This document shows positions 8,860 through 18,493 of a stretch of 54,606 nucleotides of DNA, piece after piece; position 1 is the stretch's first letter, and every line of letters starts with the position of its first letter. Source of the stretch: Aliivibrio sp. S3MY1 (lineage in GTDB: Bacteria; Pseudomonadota; Gammaproteobacteria; Enterobacterales; Vibrionaceae). The notes beneath the pieces are model-generated. The model made no database searches and was not told where the DNA came from. It saw only the letters and a program-made list of their open reading frames with translations. The translations under genes and the position numbers were made by a program. The stretch covers positions 1 through 54,606 of the forward strand of contig NZ_JARACO010000023.1 in NCBI RefSeq assembly GCF_028765575.1, written 5' to 3'.

Positions 8860-10104
8860 TCACTTAGAACTCAACACCGTTGCAGGATGAAGTTGACTTG
8901 CCTTTCTTGCTGGATACCAGGTCGCAATGGCACTCAAAAGTATGGCTGTCGCTGTCACAATTGCGACATCGCTCCAAACTAGCTCTGAGGGTAAGAAATC
9001 AACAAAATAAATATCACCAGATAAAAACTGATGACCAATCAGTGACTCTAACCCTTTAATCATAGGTGTTAAATTTAAGGCAACAAACGAACCTAATGTA
9101 GATCCTGCTAAACTGCCTGTCACACCTGAGAATATCCCTTGGCATACAAAGATACGTTTAATTAAACCATCATTTGCACCCATGGTTCTTAAAATAGCAA
9201 TGTCACCAGAGCGATCTTTCACGGCCATCATGAGAGTTGATACGATATTAAAACACGCCACGCCAATAACAAGCACCATAACAAGGTACATGATTGAACG
9301 AACTAATTGAATGTCTCGATATAAGTAGCCGTATTTCTGAACCCAACTGCGTAGGTAAACATACTCAGTAAGCGTTCCGCCAACTTCTCGTACTATTTCT
9401 TGGGCGTTAAGCACATCATTCACTTGCAAAGAAACACCCGTGACACTGTCACCTAGGTTAATATACTGCTGCGCATCTTTTAGAGGAACAATCGCTAAAC
9501 CGTGATCGACCTGCCCACCTAAAGACAATAGTCCAACCACTTGCAAACGTTGGCGCTTTGGAGACCGAAGTTGCTTACTTACATTTTCATCTGGGATCAT
9601 CGCCGTGATCCAATCTCCAACCTTTACATTTAATCTATCCGCAACGCCTTTACCTAAAATAACGCTTTGCTTGTTCGCTTCAAATGCCTTCCATGCTTCA
9701 TTATCAATGTACTCAGGTAACTTAGAAACCGCCCCTTCTAATAAAGGTTCAACGCCTCGAACTTCAACCGCTTTTAATTTACTGCCTCGCTCAAGTAAGG
9801 CGGTAAATCGCACATAAGGAGCGGCGCCTGTAACCTTTGGGTGCTTCTTTGCTTGGGTCATCATGGTTTGCCAATCAGACACTGGGTTTTTAACCCCTTC
9901 AAGCTCAGCATGTGGAATAACAGAAAGCACCCGATTTTGCAGCTCACGCTCAAAACCATTCATCGCAGAAAGACCAATGATGATCACCGCTACGCCAATA
10001 GCGATACCAAGCGTGGATGAAATCGAAATAAACGACACCATTTTATTACGCTGTTTAGCTCGCGCAAAACGACCACCAATAAAAAGAGAAAGCGGTGAAA
10101 ACAT
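8860..10104 (-). CDS. lolE: Lipoprotein-releasing ABC transporter, permease LolE
   Basis: This 414-residue inner-membrane subunit of LolCDE, the ATP-driven complex, extracts mature lipoproteins from the inner membrane and hands them to LolA for the outer membrane. It has the FtsX/MacB fold: a first membrane helix near residues 25-50 (GVAVIIIGLSAMNGFE), a large periplasmic domain, and three C-terminal helices. It is called LolE rather than LolC because of FARAKQRNKMVSFISISST at the start and LIGHQFLSGDIYFVDFLPSEL near the end, both very like E. coli LolE. It is the last gene of lolC-lolD-lolE and overlaps lolD by one base. Confidence 0.93.
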   Translation of the reverse strand: MFSPLSLFIGGRFARAKQRNKMVSFISISSTLGIAIGVAVIIIGLSAMNGFERELQNRVLSVIPHAELEGVKNPVSDWQTMMTQAKKHPKVTGAAPYVRFTALLERGSKLKAVEVRGVEPLLEGAVSKLPEYIDNEAWKAFEANKQSVILGKGVADRLNVKVGDWITAMIPDENVSKQLRSPKRQRLQVVGLLSLGGQVDHGLAIVPLKDAQQYINLGDSVTGVSLQVNDVLNAQEIVREVGGTLTEYVYLRSWVQKYGYLYRDIQLVRSIMYLVMVLVIGVACFNIVSTLMMAVKDRSGDIAILRTMGANDGLIKRIFVCQGIFSGVTGSLAGSTLGSFVALNLTPMIKGLESLIGHQFLSGDIYFVDFLPSELVWSDVAIVTATAILLSAIATWYPARKASQLHPATVLSSK

Positions 10105-10820
10105 TACGCCTCCTGCTCTTGGCTTAATGCAGAACGAACGGTTTCAGTAATAAAGCGGCCATCTTGCATGCTTAGTTGCTTATCCAGTTTCGCCGCCAAT
10201 TCATTATCGTGTGTGACTACTAAGAATGCGGTACCTGACTCTTGATTCAATTCGCGCATTAAATTGTAAATATCCAATGCGGTTTTATGATCCAAGTTAC
10301 CTGTTGGTTCATCAGCAAGCACTAAAGCAGGCTTGTTAACTAACGCACGTGCAATCGCCACACGTTGACGCTCGCCACCTGACAGTTCTGAAGGACGATG
10401 TTCAATACGATGAGCTAACCCAACTTTCTCAAGTAATTCTGTTGCACGTAGTGCGGCTTCTTTCTTATGAACACCACCAATTAACAACGGCATCGCCACA
10501 TTCTCTAACGCGCTAAAATCAGACAGAAGGTGATGAAATTGATACACAAATCCAATATGTTGATTACGGATTTTTGCCTGTTTATTCGCACTCAATTTTG
10601 TCAGTTCATTTTGTTGAAAATGAACCGTCCCTGATGTTGGTTCATCAAGTGCACCAAGAATGTGCAGTAATGTACTTTTACCAGAGCCAGATGAGCCAAC
10701 AATCGCAACCAGTTCACTTTCATTAATTTGAAAATCAACCCCTTTTAGCACTTCCGTTTCCATTGTGCCTTCTTGGTAAACCTTATGAATACCCTGACAA
10801 ACTAATAATGGATTACTCAT
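10104..10820 (-). CDS. lolD: Lipoprotein-releasing ABC transporter, ATPase LolD
   Basis: A 238-residue ABC ATPase that powers lipoprotein release by LolC and LolE. The Walker A motif GSSGSGKST is at about residues 42-50. The Q-loop region has FVYQFHHLL, the signature is [15 protein letters not shown], Walker B is [12 protein letters not shown], and the switch histidine is in VVTHDNE. The [18 protein letters not shown] block is typical of LolD within the MacB group. The start overlaps the end of lolC by eight bases, indicating coupled translation and equal dosage. Confidence 0.95.
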   Translation of the reverse strand: MSNPLLVCQGIHKVYQEGTMETEVLKGVDFQINESELVAIVGSSGSGKSTLLHILGALDEPTSGTVHFQQNELTKLSANKQAKIRNQHIGFVYQFHHLLSDFSALENVAMPLLIGGVHKKEAALRATELLEKVGLAHRIEHRPSELSGGERQRVAIARALVNKPALVLADEPTGNLDHKTALDIYNLMRELNQESGTAFLVVTHDNELAAKLDKQLSMQDGRFITETVRSALSQEQEA

Positions 10821-12021
10821 ATCTTAATGCCTCTGCTGGTTGTACGACTGCCGCTCGATAAGATGGGAATACGGTCGCTAATAAACTTAATAAAATTGCT
10901 AGAATAATGACTACACACACTTGTAATGGTTCAACCTGTGCTGGTAAAGATCCACCAACAGTAAATAACGATAATCCAAGTGTAGAAAGAATAACATTAA
11001 TATTACTGGCAAATAATGCACCTAACGTACCGCCAACAATCGCACCAATCACCCCACTGCTTGCCCCTTGAACCATAAAGATAGAAAGCACTTGGTTACT
11101 TGTCATTCCTTGTGTTTTTAGTATCGCGACTTCGGCTTGTTTTTCCATTACCACCATAATAAGTGCAGAAATAATATTGAACGCCGCGATTGCGACAATA
11201 AGACCAAGCATTAAGCCCATCATGTTTTTTTCCATTTTTACCGCTTGGAATAATTCACCACGTTGATCACGCCAATCACTCCACATCATATTTTTTTCTA
11301 AAGGCAATGTAGCTAACTCTGTCACTTGGAATGGGTCTTCAAAGAATAAGCGCCACCCTGTAATATTGCCTTTTTTCAATTTCATTAAACGAGCCGTATC
11401 TTGAATGTTCGCAACCATTAATTGACCATCGACATCAGATCCCGTATTAAACACACCGACAACTTTAAAGTTACGTTGACTAGGAATGCGGCCTAGTGGT
11501 GTATATTGGCTTGCATTGGTTACCATAATACGGACGGTGTCACCATAACGAACACTCAATTCACGCGCTAGCGTTGAACCAAGGAAGATGCCATATTCTC
11601 CGGCGTTAAGTTGGTGAACATTGCCTGAAATTAATTCATAAGCAATAGGGTCATATTCATCTGGGTCAATACCAACAAGCATACCTGCACTCAACCCTTT
11701 TGCGCTTTGAATGATCGCTTCACCGCGAACCACAGGCGTTACTTGAGTAACATGAGGCAAACTTGCTACGTAATTACGATCATCTTCAGAAGGCGCAATT
11801 TGATCATCAACGGTTGATACCACCGCTTGTGGTAATACACCAAGGATCCGATCTTTTAGTTGAGCTTCAAACCCATTCATCACAGACAGCACCGTCACTA
11901 ACGACAGTACACCAATAGTAATCCCTGCTGTGGACATATAAGAGATAAAACGACTGAATCTATCGCCAGAGCGTCCTCTTAAATATCGCAACCCTATAAA
12001 TACTGATACTGGATGAAACAT
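10813..12021 (-). CDS. lolC: Lipoprotein-releasing ABC transporter, permease LolC
   Basis: This is the second permease of the LolCDE complex, about 402 residues. The start is set at the ATG at 12021 ([20 protein letters not shown]), matching LolC of other gamma-proteobacteria, with AGAGAA just upstream; an in-frame TTG four codons earlier is less likely. Topology is as in LolE: one N-terminal helix ([19 protein letters not shown]), a periplasmic domain that in LolC contacts LolA, and three C-terminal helices. It is the first gene of the operon. Its promoter lies in the gap toward the divergent PilZ-like gene. Confidence 0.93.
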   Translation of the reverse strand: MFHPVSVFIGLRYLRGRSGDRFSRFISYMSTAGITIGVLSLVTVLSVMNGFEAQLKDRILGVLPQAVVSTVDDQIAPSEDDRNYVASLPHVTQVTPVVRGEAIIQSAKGLSAGMLVGIDPDEYDPIAYELISGNVHQLNAGEYGIFLGSTLARELSVRYGDTVRIMVTNASQYTPLGRIPSQRNFKVVGVFNTGSDVDGQLMVANIQDTARLMKLKKGNITGWRLFFEDPFQVTELATLPLEKNMMWSDWRDQRGELFQAVKMEKNMMGLMLGLIVAIAAFNIISALIMVVMEKQAEVAILKTQGMTSNQVLSIFMVQGASSGVIGAIVGGTLGALFASNINVILSTLGLSLFTVGGSLPAQVEPLQVCVVIILAILLSLLATVFPSYRAAVVQPAEALRYE

Positions 12022-12193
12022 AAATTCTCTCAATCATGCTTTTTGAAGCTATAATAATGAATACAGTCTATCACGTAAAATACTGGTATTTATTCCTTTT
12101 TTTGTTCTTTTGTTCATCATACTTACCGATTAAACACTTGCTGATACCCAGTGACTTCGCCATAATCAATAAATAATAAATAGAGGGACGCTT

Positions 12194-12763
12194 ATGTCAC
12201 ACGATGAATACTTTTCGGTTCACTACGATTTAACAGTTAATATAGAACCACTTGCTATGGACGCAATACTGCCAAACATGGAAACGTTTGAACGAGAGAT
12301 CCCTACCCCATTTCGAGTTGCTCAAGAGTGCAGTTCTATTGATGATCTCTCTGAAAACGAGCTTTCTTTCTTGAAGTTAGATGATGGTAAACGTCTTGCT
12401 AACTATTTAAAAAATCAGAATCAAAAACTGAATCTACTGCTGTCATATCTATTAATTCAACAAGATGATGAAGCTTATCGCTATAAGACATCGAGCTTTG
12501 GTGCGAGTAAATTTACTTTTGAAAGTAAACACGCTCTACATTTAGATCAAAAAGCCAAAGTAAAACTCTTTCTGGAACATCCACCATCAGCAATTTATTG
12601 CTATGCTAGAGTAACGCAATGCACCGAGACTGAGACAGGCTATAGTATTGAAATGGCTTATGAGCTTCTTCGTGATATCGATCAAGATTTACTGATCAAA
12701 GCCGCTCTGTTCCAACAACAAAAAGTGCTTAAACTTCGTGCTCAAGAACGCAACTTAACCTAA
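12194..12763 (+). CDS. PilZ-like protein with a degenerate c-di-GMP site
   Basis: This is a 189-residue soluble protein. Its second half (about residues 95-160) reads like a PilZ beta-barrel, including a strand-turn block (SSFGASKFTFESKHAL) where active PilZ domains carry the D/NxSxxG motif. Here the aspartate and glycine are absent, and no clear RxxxR is visible before it, so binding of c-di-GMP is doubtful. The first half has no family I recognise. The start at 12194 has a strong AGAGGGA. Only 15 bases separate its stop from the mfd ATG, so it is likely co-transcribed with mfd. A role as a degenerate receptor or protein-interaction module is inference; the PilZ assignment itself is moderate. 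Confidence 0.65.
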   Translation: MSHDEYFSVHYDLTVNIEPLAMDAILPNMETFEREIPTPFRVAQECSSIDDLSENELSFLKLDDGKRLANYLKNQNQKLNLLLSYLLIQQDDEAYRYKTSSFGASKFTFESKHALHLDQKAKVKLFLEHPPSAIYCYARVTQCTETETGYSIEMAYELLRDIDQDLLIKAALFQQQKVLKLRAQERNLT

Positions 12764-12778
12764 TAATTGAATATCCTG

Positions 12779-15700
12779 ATGCCTATAAAAAACTTACTAT
12801 CATTACCGTTACCAACGAAAGCCAATGATACACGCTCAATTGGTAACCTTACGGGTTCTTCTCTAGCACTTGCGATTGCAGAGATTGAGCAACAACACAC
12901 TGGTCCTGTCGTGGTTGCGGTTACTGAGCCGCAATTGGCGTTTCGTTTACAAAATGAAATTAACCAATTTAGCCAACATTCAGTAGAGGTTTTTCCTGAT
13001 TGGGAAACCCTTCCTTACGATAGTTTTTCTCCGCATCAGGACATCATATCTGACCGTTTATCACGCCTATATCACTTGCCACAGCAAAAAGATGGCACAT
13101 TAATCGTTCCTGTTAGCACCTTATTACAACGCCAATCACCACAATCCTTCTTACATAAGCACGCATTAGTTGTGAACGTCGGTGATCGCCTATCGTTTGA
13201 TAAATTAAAATTACAGTTAGAAAAATCTGGTTATTTACACGTTGACCAAGTCATGAGCCACGGTGAATACGCAAGTCGTGGATCTATTCTTGATTTATTC
13301 CCAATGGGTAATGCACATCCTTACCGAATTGATTTTTTCGATGATGAAATTGACACCATTCGTCAGTTTGATCCTGAAAATCAACGTACCATTGAAGAAG
13401 TAAAATCCATTAACCTACTTCCTGCTCATGAGTTCCCTACTGATGATGTGGCGATTGAAGATTTCCGTATTCGCTGGCGCCAACGTTTTGATGCTCGCCG
13501 TGAGCCAGAATCGGTTTACCAACAGATCAGTAAAGGCGCTTGGCCTGCGGGTATTGAGTACTGGCAACCACTGTTTTTTGATGAAACGGAAACTCTGTTT
13601 GATTACCTGCCAGATAACACATTACTGGTTACTATTGGTGATATTGAAAAAGCCGCCAATGATTTCTTGGCTGATGCCGAGTACCGTTACGATCAACGTC
13701 GAGTTGATCCACTTCGTCCGCTGTTGCCGGTAAATGAACTTTGGTTAAATACCTCTGATATGTTTGGCTTATTCAAACAATATCCGCGTGTAAAACTGGC
13801 AAAAGAGCCTGAGATTGAAAAAGTCGGACGTTTTAATCCTGATTTATTAGAACTGCCAGAAATTGCAATTCAGCATCAAAACAAAGAACCCTTCGCTCAA
13901 TTTCGTCAATTCTATGAGAAATTCAGTGGCCAGGTTATTTTCTCAGTTGAATCTGAAGGTCGTCGTGAAGCCCTTCTTGAATTATTAGCACGTATTAAAT
14001 TAAAGCCTGCAATTTGTAATTCGATGGAAGACGCCGTCGCGCATAAAAATAAAGCAACCTTAGTGATTGGTTCTGCTGAACGAGGCTTTATTCTTCAAAA
14101 TCCATGCGTTGCCTTTATCTGTGAAAGTGACTTATTAGGTGAGCGAGTAATTCAACGTCGCCGTCGCGGTGACAATAAATCAATCAACAGCAATACCTTA
14201 ATCCGCAACCTTGCTGAACTAAAAATTGGACAGCCAGTGGTTCACATTGATCACGGTATTGGTCGTTACATGGGACTGCAAACGTTAGATGTTGGTGATA
14301 TGCCAGCGGAATATATGATGTTGGAATACCTCAATGAAACCAAACTGTATGTTCCTGTTTCATCATTAAATCTGATCAGTCGATATTCAGCAGGAGCCGA
14401 TGAAACTGCCCCTATCAGCAAACTGGGCAGTGATACGTGGAGCAAAGCACGTCGTAAAGCCGCAGAAAAAGTACGCGATGTCGCAGCAGAGTTACTGGAT
14501 GTATACGCAAAACGAGCCATCAAACCGGGCTTTGCTTTTAAACAAGATCGTGATGCTTATGCTGATTTTAGATCAAGTTTCCCGTTTGAAGAAACGCATG
14601 ACCAAGAAATCGCCATTAACGATGTGTTATCCGATATGTGTCAAGCCAAAGCGATGGATCGCCTTGTTTGTGGTGATGTAGGTTTTGGTAAGACCGAAGT
14701 TGCCATGCGCGCAGCATTTTTAGCAACACACAACGAAAAACAAGTAGCCGTATTGGTTCCTACCACTCTACTTGCTCAGCAGCATTTTGAGAATTTCCGA
14801 GATCGTTTTGCTAACTTCCCAATTCGAGTTGAAGTTCTGTCTCGCTTTAAATCAGCCAAAGAGCAAAAAGAAATATTAGCGGCAACGGCGGAAGGCAAAG
14901 TAGATATCTTAATCGGTACTCACAAATTACTGCAAGACAGTATCAAGTTTGAAGATCTTGGTTTACTGATTGTGGATGAAGAGCATCGCTTTGGTGTCCG
15001 TCAGAAAGAAAAAGTAAAAGCAATGCGTTCAGACGTAGATATTCTAACGTTAACCGCAACGCCAATTCCTAGAACCTTGAATATGGCAATGAGTGGCATG
15101 CGCGATTTATCAATCATCGCTACACCACCGGCTCGTCGATTAGCGATTAAAACATTTGTGCGTGAAAAAGCAGATGATGTGATAAAAGAAGCCATTCTTC
15201 GTGAGATCAAACGCGGTGGCCAAGTGTATGTCTTGCATAACAATGTAGAAACGATTCAGAACGCCGCAGAAGAGATTGAAAAACTGATCCCAGAAGCTCG
15301 TGTCACCTTAGCTCATGGTCAAATGCGTGAGCGTGAATTAGAACGCATTATGGGTGACTTTTATCATCAACGTTTCAATGTTCTTGTGTGTACAACGATC
15401 ATTGAAACCGGTATTGATGTTCCAACGGCGAATACCATTATCATGGATCGTGCCGATAAACTCGGTTTAGCACAATTACACCAGCTGCGGGGTCGTGTGG
15501 GTCGCTCACACCACCAAGCTTATGCGTATTTACTGACACCACATCCAAAAGCATTAAGCAAAGATGCAAGAAAACGTTTGGATGCGATTGCTTCACTGGA
15601 AGATTTAGGTGCCGGTTTTACTCTTGCTACTCACGATTTAGAGATCCGTGGAGCGGGTGAATTATTGGGTGATGGTCAAAGTGGTCAAATTCAATCTGTT

Positions 15701-16234
15701 GGTTTTACTCTTTACATGGAAATGCTTGAGCAAGCGGTTGAAGCCTTAAAAGAAGGTAAAGAGCCATCATTAGATGATTTATTGCGGGAACAAACAGAAG
15801 TCGAACTTCGTTTACCTGCATTAATTCCTGAAGATTACATTCCAGATGTCAATACCCGCTTATCTCTATACAAGCGTATTGCGAGCGTTTCAGACAATGG
15901 CGAATTAGATGAACTAAAAGTAGAAATTATTGACCGTTTTGGTTCATTACCAGAAGCGACTCAAACATTATTAGTCAGTTCAGAAGTTAAAATGTTAGCG
16001 GCTTCATTAAAAGTGAAGAAAGTAGAGGCGCATGGAAACGGTGGTTATATTGAATTTGAACCTACCGCTGACATAAACCCTATGTTTCTTGTGTCATTAT
16101 TACAAAAAGAACCTACAGGCTTTGCACTAGATGGCCCAACTAAAATTAAATTTATAAAAGACTTAACAGAGAGACAAGTGCGAATTAAATACGTAATAAA
16201 CTTGCTCAAATTGTTTTACGAAAATAGAATCTAA
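12779..16234 (+). CDS. mfd: Transcription-repair coupling factor
   Basis: This 1151-residue DNA translocase removes RNA polymerase stalled at lesions and recruits UvrA to the transcribed strand. The N-terminal part is UvrB-like (DWETLPYDSFSPHQDIISDR near residue 80). The RNA-polymerase interaction domain follows (VVHIDHGIGRY, then YLNETKLYVPVSSL), then SF2 motor motifs: Walker A GDVGFGKTE near 630, DEEH near 731, TATPIPRTL, and RGRVGRSHHQAY near 905. A UvrA-masking C-terminal domain completes the usual length. The ATG at 12779 is chosen because the protein then aligns with E. coli Mfd from its first residues; a TTG four codons upstream is the alternative. Neither start has a strong ribosome site, which suggests coupling to the gene before it. 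Confidence 0.97.
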   Translation: MPIKNLLSLPLPTKANDTRSIGNLTGSSLALAIAEIEQQHTGPVVVAVTEPQLAFRLQNEINQFSQHSVEVFPDWETLPYDSFSPHQDIISDRLSRLYHLPQQKDGTLIVPVSTLLQRQSPQSFLHKHALVVNVGDRLSFDKLKLQLEKSGYLHVDQVMSHGEYASRGSILDLFPMGNAHPYRIDFFDDEIDTIRQFDPENQRTIEEVKSINLLPAHEFPTDDVAIEDFRIRWRQRFDARREPESVYQQISKGAWPAGIEYWQPLFFDETETLFDYLPDNTLLVTIGDIEKAANDFLADAEYRYDQRRVDPLRPLLPVNELWLNTSDMFGLFKQYPRVKLAKEPEIEKVGRFNPDLLELPEIAIQHQNKEPFAQFRQFYEKFSGQVIFSVESEGRREALLELLARIKLKPAICNSMEDAVAHKNKATLVIGSAERGFILQNPCVAFICESDLLGERVIQRRRRGDNKSINSNTLIRNLAELKIGQPVVHIDHGIGRYMGLQTLDVGDMPAEYMMLEYLNETKLYVPVSSLNLISRYSAGADETAPISKLGSDTWSKARRKAAEKVRDVAAELLDVYAKRAIKPGFAFKQDRDAYADFRSSFPFEETHDQEIAINDVLSDMCQAKAMDRLVCGDVGFGKTEVAMRAAFLATHNEKQVAVLVPTTLLAQQHFENFRDRFANFPIRVEVLSRFKSAKEQKEILAATAEGKVDILIGTHKLLQDSIKFEDLGLLIVDEEHRFGVRQKEKVKAMRSDVDILTLTATPIPRTLNMAMSGMRDLSIIATPPARRLAIKTFVREKADDVIKEAILREIKRGGQVYVLHNNVETIQNAAEEIEKLIPEARVTLAHGQMRERELERIMGDFYHQRFNVLVCTTIIETGIDVPTANTIIMDRADKLGLAQLHQLRGRVGRSHHQAYAYLLTPHPKALSKDARKRLDAIASLEDLGAGFTLATHDLEIRGAGELLGDGQSGQIQSVGFTLYMEMLEQAVEALKEGKEPSLDDLLREQTEVELRLPALIPEDYIPDVNTRLSLYKRIASVSDNGELDELKVEIIDRFGSLPEATQTLLVSSEVKMLAASLKVKKVEAHGNGGYIEFEPTADINPMFLVSLLQKEPTGFALDGPTKIKFIKDLTERQVRIKYVINLLKLFYENRI

Positions 16235-16323
16235 CTATTAGATTTACATAATAAGAAAATACTAATTTTTGGTCTTGATTATGGACAACCAAGACTTTAA
16301 AGAACCATTTCACTGGAGTTTGA

Positions 16324-17172
16324 ATGAAAAAAATAATTTATGCGTTAATTTTACTGGCAAGCTGGCCTTCTTTCGCTCGTCAATTTGACGTCGAAGTCAT
16401 CATTTTTAAACGTAATGTTGAACCATCTTCTTATCAAGAATCTTGGCCTGATATTCTCGCTCCTATTAATTTAGAGCGCGCTTTCTCATATCGTGATAAA
16501 AAGATGATGAGCCGTAATGGTGCATCACTACTTCCTTCTGGCTACTACAAATTAAATGCAGCTTATACTAAATTACAAAATCATGCTGGATTTAAGCCAT
16601 TAGTACATGTTGCTTGGCGCCAAGGTGATTCAGGATCATCTCGTTCTCCTATTTTCCATATTCAAGCAGGACAAGATTTCTCTGATCGCTTTGTTGCTGA
16701 TGGTCGAACTATTGACGATGCAAAGGCTGATTTATCACTGGTTCCTTTAGACGCTCCAAAACCTGCGCTTATTGAGGGATCAGAAACTCTTGAGGTAGAT
16801 ACCGCAGCAACACCATCTTCAGGATCTCTTCTTGAGCTAGATGGAACAATGCAGGTTTACGTTCAACATTACTTATACGTAAATACAATTTTAGATCTTA
16901 AAGTACCTGGGCAACACGAATTTATCGTCAACACACCAAAAGAAGAAGTAACAACGGCGGAAACCGCAGAACTTTCTACTGAAGCGACAGCAATTGAAGA
17001 TCCAAATGCGGATGTTCAGTTAGGTCATTTAGAAGACGTAACACCAGAAACTGAAATTAAAGAGTTTTTAAAGTCTTACCGCATGGAAGAAAGACGTAAA
17101 ATGCGCAGTGGTGAAACTCACTATATTGATCACCCACTAATGGGCATGATCATCCAAGTGCGTAAAGTATAA
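16324..17172 (+). CDS. csiV: CsiV family peptidoglycan-binding protein
   Basis: A 282-residue exported protein with a signal peptide (MKKIIYALILLASWPSFA) followed by QFDVEVIIFKRN, the opening typical of the CsiV family found in Vibrio and related marine bacteria. A second conserved block, LDGTMQVYVQHYLYVNTIL, lies near residue 180, and the C-terminal end (THYIDHPLMGMIIQVRKV) is also family-like. An acidic low-complexity stretch joins the two halves. Known members bind peptidoglycan in the periplasm; their precise task is poorly defined. GGAG precedes the start. It sits directly after mfd, a conserved neighbourhood, and ends at an intrinsic terminator. Confidence 0.8.
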   Translation: MKKIIYALILLASWPSFARQFDVEVIIFKRNVEPSSYQESWPDILAPINLERAFSYRDKKMMSRNGASLLPSGYYKLNAAYTKLQNHAGFKPLVHVAWRQGDSGSSRSPIFHIQAGQDFSDRFVADGRTIDDAKADLSLVPLDAPKPALIEGSETLEVDTAATPSSGSLLELDGTMQVYVQHYLYVNTILDLKVPGQHEFIVNTPKEEVTTAETAELSTEATAIEDPNADVQLGHLEDVTPETEIKEFLKSYRMEERRKMRSGETHYIDHPLMGMIIQVRKV

Positions 17173-17201
17173 CACCGTAATTTCTTTACATAGTTTTACT
17201 A

Positions 17202-17228
17202 AATAGGACAACCATTGTTGTCCTATTT
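17202..17228 (+). terminator. Intrinsic terminator after csiV
   Basis: Stem AATAGGACAAC/GTTGTCCTATT with a four-base loop (17213-17216), followed by a T-rich tail. Confidence 0.85.
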
Positions 17229-17290
17229 TATTTCTCCTTTTTTTAAAATCATGCTATTTTCACTCGAAATCATAACTTATGAGAATTCAC

Positions 17291-17914
17291 ATGAAATCCA
17301 TTATCAAACCATTGTTACTTGTTCTTTCTTCAGCTCTTTTTTTAACCGCATGTGGTGACACTAACGAACCAAAAGAAGGCGTCCAATATGAAGTGCTTTC
17401 TACCACGTTACCTACAGATTCAATTGCACCTGTAACTGAAGTTTTTGCCCTATCTTGTGGCCACTGCCGTAACATGGAAAACTTTTTACCGGTGATCAGC
17501 CAAGAAGCAGGCACTGATATCGGTAAAATGCACATCACATTTAATCAATCAGCTCATGTTGCTGCTATGTTCTACTACGCAGCAGAAATGCAAACAGATG
17601 GCACTCCTGATCACGCTTTTATGGAAGACTTATTTGCAGCAACCCAAATGGGCGAAGGTACAACGCTTACTCAACAACAACAAGCTTATGCAAAAGCGTT
17701 CACATCTCGTGGTTTAACAAGTCCTTACGACTTTAATGAACAGCAACGTAATACTCTTATTCAAAAAGTAGATAATGCTAAGATGCTTTCTGAGCAATCA
17801 GGTATTAGCTCTGTTCCTACTTTTGTGGTTAACGGTAAATACAACGTATTAATTGGCGGTCATGATGATCCTAAGAAAATCGCTGAAACTATTCGCTATC
17901 TACTAGAAAAATAA
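17291..17914 (+). CDS. DsbA-family thiol:disulfide oxidoreductase, predicted lipoprotein
   Basis: The 207-residue product begins with a lipoprotein signal (lipobox LTAC, lipidated Cys21). It then has a thioredoxin-fold protein of the DsbA group with active site CGHC at residues 56-59 and the cis-proline loop VPTF with Pro176. Standard DsbA carries CPHC; glycine at the second position is the PDI-type dipeptide and should shift the redox potential. Aspartate follows the lipidated cysteine by two positions, not directly, so outer-membrane sorting is likely. It would act on disulfides of exported proteins. The start is at the ATG at 17291, with GAGAA upstream. The FKBP gene follows by 29 bases, so the two probably form an envelope-folding operon. 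Confidence 0.85.
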   Translation: MKSIIKPLLLVLSSALFLTACGDTNEPKEGVQYEVLSTTLPTDSIAPVTEVFALSCGHCRNMENFLPVISQEAGTDIGKMHITFNQSAHVAAMFYYAAEMQTDGTPDHAFMEDLFAATQMGEGTTLTQQQQAYAKAFTSRGLTSPYDFNEQQRNTLIQKVDNAKMLSEQSGISSVPTFVVNGKYNVLIGGHDDPKKIAETIRYLLEK

Positions 17915-17943
17915 TTGATTTAATACCAATATAAGGAAATAAC

Positions 17944-18414
17944 GTGACTAAAATCATCATCACCCTTGCTGTTATCGTTCTTGGTTATATGCTGTTTCAG
18001 CACTTTGTAAACAATCCAAAAGCAGCAAAAGAGAACATTGAAATTGGAAACGCATTTTTAGCTGAGAATGCAACAAAAGAAGGTGTTCAAACAACGGCAT
18101 CTGGTCTTCAATACTTAGTTCTTCAAGAAGGCACAGGTACTGAGCACCCGACAGCGAAGAGCAAAGTTAAAGTTCATTACCACGGCACCACTATCGATGG
18201 TAACGTATTTGATAGCTCAGTTGAGCGCGGTGAGCCTATTCAGTTTGGTTTAGGTCAAGTAATCAAAGGCTGGACAGAAGGTGTTCAACTGATGGTCGTT
18301 GGTCAAAAGATGCGTTTCTTTATTCCTAGCAATTTAGCTTATGGCAATCGTGCTGCGGGTTCTATTCAGCCAGGTTCAGTACTGATTTTTGACGTTGAGC
18401 TATTAGATTTTTAA
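17944..18414 (+). CDS. FKBP-type peptidyl-prolyl isomerase, membrane-anchored
   Basis: The 156-residue protein has an N-terminal hydrophobic segment (about residues 3-19) without an obvious cleavage site. A single FKBP domain follows (about 45-156), with YLVLQEGTGTEHP, VHYHGTTIDGNVFDSS, GQVIKGWTEGVQLM and IPSNLAYG; these blocks form the proline-isomerase pocket. It resembles the C-terminal domain of FklB/FkpA but lacks the dimerisation arm of those proteins. It probably faces the periplasm, anchored to the inner membrane, and speeds folding of exported proteins. It follows the DsbA-like gene closely and ends at a terminator. Confidence 0.9.
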   Translation: MTKIIITLAVIVLGYMLFQHFVNNPKAAKENIEIGNAFLAENATKEGVQTTASGLQYLVLQEGTGTEHPTAKSKVKVHYHGTTIDGNVFDSSVERGEPIQFGLGQVIKGWTEGVQLMVVGQKMRFFIPSNLAYGNRAAGSIQPGSVLIFDVELLDF

Positions 18415-18442
18415 TCAGCTTAAATAGCGTCATCATTTAATA

Positions 18443-18475
18443 AAATGGCTAATCACTTTGATTAGCCATTTTTGT
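18443..18475 (+). terminator. Intrinsic terminator after the FKBP gene
   Basis: Stem AAATGGCTAATC (18443-18454) / GATTAGCCATTT (18460-18471) followed by Ts. The palindrome also faces the convergent methyltransferase gene. Confidence 0.9.
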
Positions 18476-18493
18476 ACCTAATCGTAGAAAAAC

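Noticed and set aside
16281-16390. Frame beginning MDNQDF overlapping the csiV start
   Set aside because: No ribosome site, and it overlaps a well-supported signal peptide in another frame.
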